A DNA stretch of 64,000 nt. It comes from Solimonas thermocellulolyticum. GTDB lineage: Bacteria; Pseudomonadota; Gammaproteobacteria; Nevskiales; Nevskiaceae. The stretch spans positions 1 to 64,000 of the forward strand of contig NZ_JBEPIJ010000011.1 in NCBI RefSeq assembly GCF_040327995.1. Reading direction: 5' to 3'. The notes beneath the pieces are model-generated. The model was given only the letters and a program-made list of their open reading frames with translations, had not been told where the DNA came from and searched no databases. Each line of letters starts with the position of its first letter. Within the stretch, counting starts at the first letter, position 1. This document shows positions 62,273-64,000 of this stretch, piece by piece. The translations under genes were made by a program, and so were the position numbers.

Positions 62273-64000
62273 TCAGCCGAGCTGCGCGATCAGCTTCTGC
62301 GCATCCTGGCGCTGCGCGTCGCTGCCCTGCTGGACCACCTCATCGAGCAGCGCACGCGCCATCTCGCGGTCACCCATGTCGAGATAGGCGCGGGCCAGAT
62401 CCAGCTTGGTGGCGGCTTCGTCGCTGACGTCGGCGGCATCGCCGAGATCACCGAGGTCGATGTCGTCGAGCCGGATTTCGCCAGTGACCGCGCCGGCATC
62501 GAGGCCGCCGTCGACCGCCGGTGCCGCGCCCGGCGTATCGAGGTCGAAGTCCAGTGCCGCATCCGCCGCCGGCGGCGCAGCGGGCTTGGCCGGCCTCTCG
62601 GGCTCGGCGGCCGGCGTCGGCGTGGGGGCATCGTCGAATGCAGACAGGTCGAGATCGAAATCCACCGTATTGCCGCCAGCGGCCGGCTGGGGCGCCGGCG
62701 GCTCGGCCTGCGTCGGTGTGGCGAGGTCGAACTCGCTCAGGTCGAACTCCAGCGCCGCACCCTTGTCGGCCGGGGCGAGCTGCAGCTCCGGCGTGTCCAA
62801 CCGCGGAACGTCGATGGGGGTGATGTCGAAATCGAGCACGGCGCCGGCGTCGCCGTCCGGGTTCGGGGCGCTACCCAGATCCAGATCGACCGCGGTCGCG
62901 GCCGCTGCGACGCCGTCGCTGAACAAGGCATGCGCCGGCACGAGCTGCTGGCCCATGATCGCGACCTTCTGCCAGTCAGACGCGCCAAGCATCGGCTTGA
63001 GCGCCTCGGCACAGGCGACGAATTCGTCGGCCTTGCCGGCGGCGAAATAGGTCTCGGCCAGCTTCATGCGCAAATCGGCGCGCGTCGGCTCGCGTTGGAT
63101 CGCCTGATTCAGCAGCAGTGCCGCCTCGTCGTACAGGCCGTAGGCGTGATGGAAGTCGGCTTCGGACAGCGGGTCGTCGGCGTCGAGCTTGATCTGGACC
63201 GTCTGCGACTCGAACTGCCCGGTCAGATCGAAGTCGACCGGCTCTTGCGCCGTAGCCGTCTTGTCCGCGCTGCCGGCGGCCTGCGTGGTGTCGAGCGCCG
63301 CGGTATCGAACTGCTCGGTCGAGAACTGCTGCGTCGACTCGCGGGTCTGCGTGGTCGCCGCGGCCGCACCGCGCTCATCGGCATCGAGCGCGGCCTGCAG
63401 CGCCTCGAACCCTTCGTCCACCGATTTTTTCTTTGCCGCGGTCGCCGCCGCAGTGGCCGCGGCTGCCGGCGCCGCGACCGCGGTCGGCTTGGGCACGGTG
63501 GCCGCGCGCGATGTGGGTTTGACGCCCATCGGGGCATCGAGGCCGGCACTACGCCCGCGCCGCGCGAGTACACGCGAGACGACGTAACCGAGCCCACCGA
63601 GGATCAGCAGGCCGAGGATCAGCGGAATCAGCAGCGTTTCGAGCAGGCTCGGTGCCGAGCTTGCCGGCAGCGGCGTGTCGACGACGATCTCCTCGTCCTC
63701 GCGGGCGGCGTCTTCGGGCACTGTGTCGCCGCTTGTTTCGAGCGGCGTGCTGTCGTCGGCCTTGAACGGATCCTCCGACGCCACATCGGACGGTAGCGCA
63801 GCATCCTGCGTGGCCTCGGGCGTCGGCGCCACCTCGGGCGTCGGCTCGACGGTCGGCTGCGGAGTCGGCGCAGGTGTCGGTTCGGGGGTCGGCTCGGGCT
63901 TGGGCGCCGGTGTGGGTTCGGGCGTGGGTTCGGGGGTCGGTGCCGCGGCGGCTTGAGGCGCGGACCTCGGCGGCGGCGCGATCGCCGCCGGCGCGGCCGT
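62273..64000 (-). CDS. fimV: FimV-like type IV pilus assembly protein, C-terminal part
   Basis: A partial gene: the frame stays open to the window edge and the LysM/periplasmic part is outside. What is visible begins in a Pro/Thr/Glu-rich periplasmic linker, passes a single membrane helix (LLIPLILGLLILGGLGYVV), and enters a long acidic cytoplasmic part with TPR-like helices (residues around FHHAYGLYDEAALLLNQAI) and repeated DFDLS/DFDLD motifs. The C-terminus (TKLDLARAYLDMGDREMARALLDEV) is the FimV C-terminal domain. FimV organises the cell pole and type IV pili in pseudomonads. The position beside truA supports the call. Confidence 0.93.
   Translation of the reverse strand, partial: TAAPAAIAPPPRSAPQAAAAPTPEPTPEPTPAPKPEPTPEPTPAPTPQPTVEPTPEVAPTPEATQDAALPSDVASEDPFKADDSTPLETSGDTVPEDAAREDEEIVVDTPLPASSAPSLLETLLIPLILGLLILGGLGYVVSRVLARRGRSAGLDAPMGVKPTSRAATVPKPTAVAAPAAAATAAATAAKKKSVDEGFEALQAALDADERGAAAATTQTRESTQQFSTEQFDTAALDTTQAAGSADKTATAQEPVDFDLTGQFESQTVQIKLDADDPLSEADFHHAYGLYDEAALLLNQAIQREPTRADLRMKLAETYFAAGKADEFVACAEALKPMLGASDWQKVAIMGQQLVPAHALFSDGVAAAATAVDLDLGSAPNPDGDAGAVLDFDITPIDVPRLDTPELQLAPADKGAALEFDLSEFDLATPTQAEPPAPQPAAGGNTVDFDLDLSAFDDAPTPTPAAEPERPAKPAAPPAADAALDFDLDTPGAAPAVDGGLDAGAVTGEIRLDDIDLGDLGDAADVSDEAATKLDLARAYLDMGDREMARALLDEVVQQGSDAQRQDAQKLIAQLG
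63830..63950. repeat. Pro-Thr-Glu linker repeats within fimV
   Basis: Tandem, imperfect units encoding PTPEPTP-like runs (DNA units of the GGTTCGGGGGTCGG type on the plus strand) form the linker of FimV. They are coding, low-complexity and a likely site of length variation between strains. Confidence 0.7.

Overview
The window is high-GC chromosomal DNA from a Gammaproteobacterium, probably of the Xanthomonadales/Nevskiales/Pseudomonadales type. The evidence is gene order: fimV–truA–trpF–trpB–trpA–accD–folC–dedD–cvpA–purF–metZ, mfd–csiV, cysM next to rlmD and a BarA/GacS-type kinase, plus a polar-type flagellin, an FTR1 iron permease and a GlyGly-CTERM protease. No species can be named from the sequence alone.

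Layout. (1) 1–4.2 kb is accessory DNA. It holds the end of an IS3-family element, a DUF262 gene cut off by it, an ImmA/IrrE protease and an XRE regulator in one leftward operon, and a divergent rightward operon of two proteins I do not recognise. The control region between them carries repeated CGTGATA sites. (2) At 4.4–4.5 kb lie a tRNA-Ala(CGC) and its terminator. (3) 4.6–11.7 kb encodes a secreted subtilisin-like protease, a small acidic protein, a DUF1631 protein, an HNH endonuclease and an initiating sugar-phosphate transferase for exopolysaccharide. (4) clpB follows, with a heat-shock-type promoter. (5) 14.6–20.5 kb is an iron-uptake block: an Fbp-type ferric ABC transporter facing a cytochrome c–FTR1 fusion, both preceded by Fur-box-like sites. 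(6) 20.8–25.3 kb carries mfd, csiV and an orphan lipoprotein that resembles a protease propeptide.

(7) 25.4–34.8 kb is a seven-gene, mostly overlapping operon: TetR, a KAS III-like thiolase-fold enzyme, acyl-CoA ligase, two outer-membrane beta-barrels, a lipoprotein lipase/polyester hydrolase and a PhaB-like reductase. A convergent DUF1329 gene lies beside it. It looks like a self-contained pathway for hydrolysing, importing and activating an acyl compound, and it is one of the two most interesting loci here. (8) 34.9–41.2 kb is a leftward chain of eight overlapping or nearly abutting housekeeping genes, from cysM to methylthioinosine phosphorylase. It includes a neat purine-salvage pair (MTI to hypoxanthine to IMP). 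(9) 41.2–47.7 kb carries a hybrid sensor kinase, two sodium-coupled amino-acid transporters and ferrochelatase. (10) 47.8–50.7 kb is fliD, flaG and fliC, with a sigma-28 promoter. (11) 50.9–64 kb is a leftward housekeeping run from fimV (cut by the window edge) through tryptophan, fatty-acid, folate, purine and methionine genes to a DUF455 protein.

The best candidates for undescribed biology are the XRE–ImmA–DUF262 island module with its divergent partner operon (1–4.2 kb) and the TetR-controlled acyl operon (25.4–34.8 kb). Functions for both are inferred from domain content and context, not shown.
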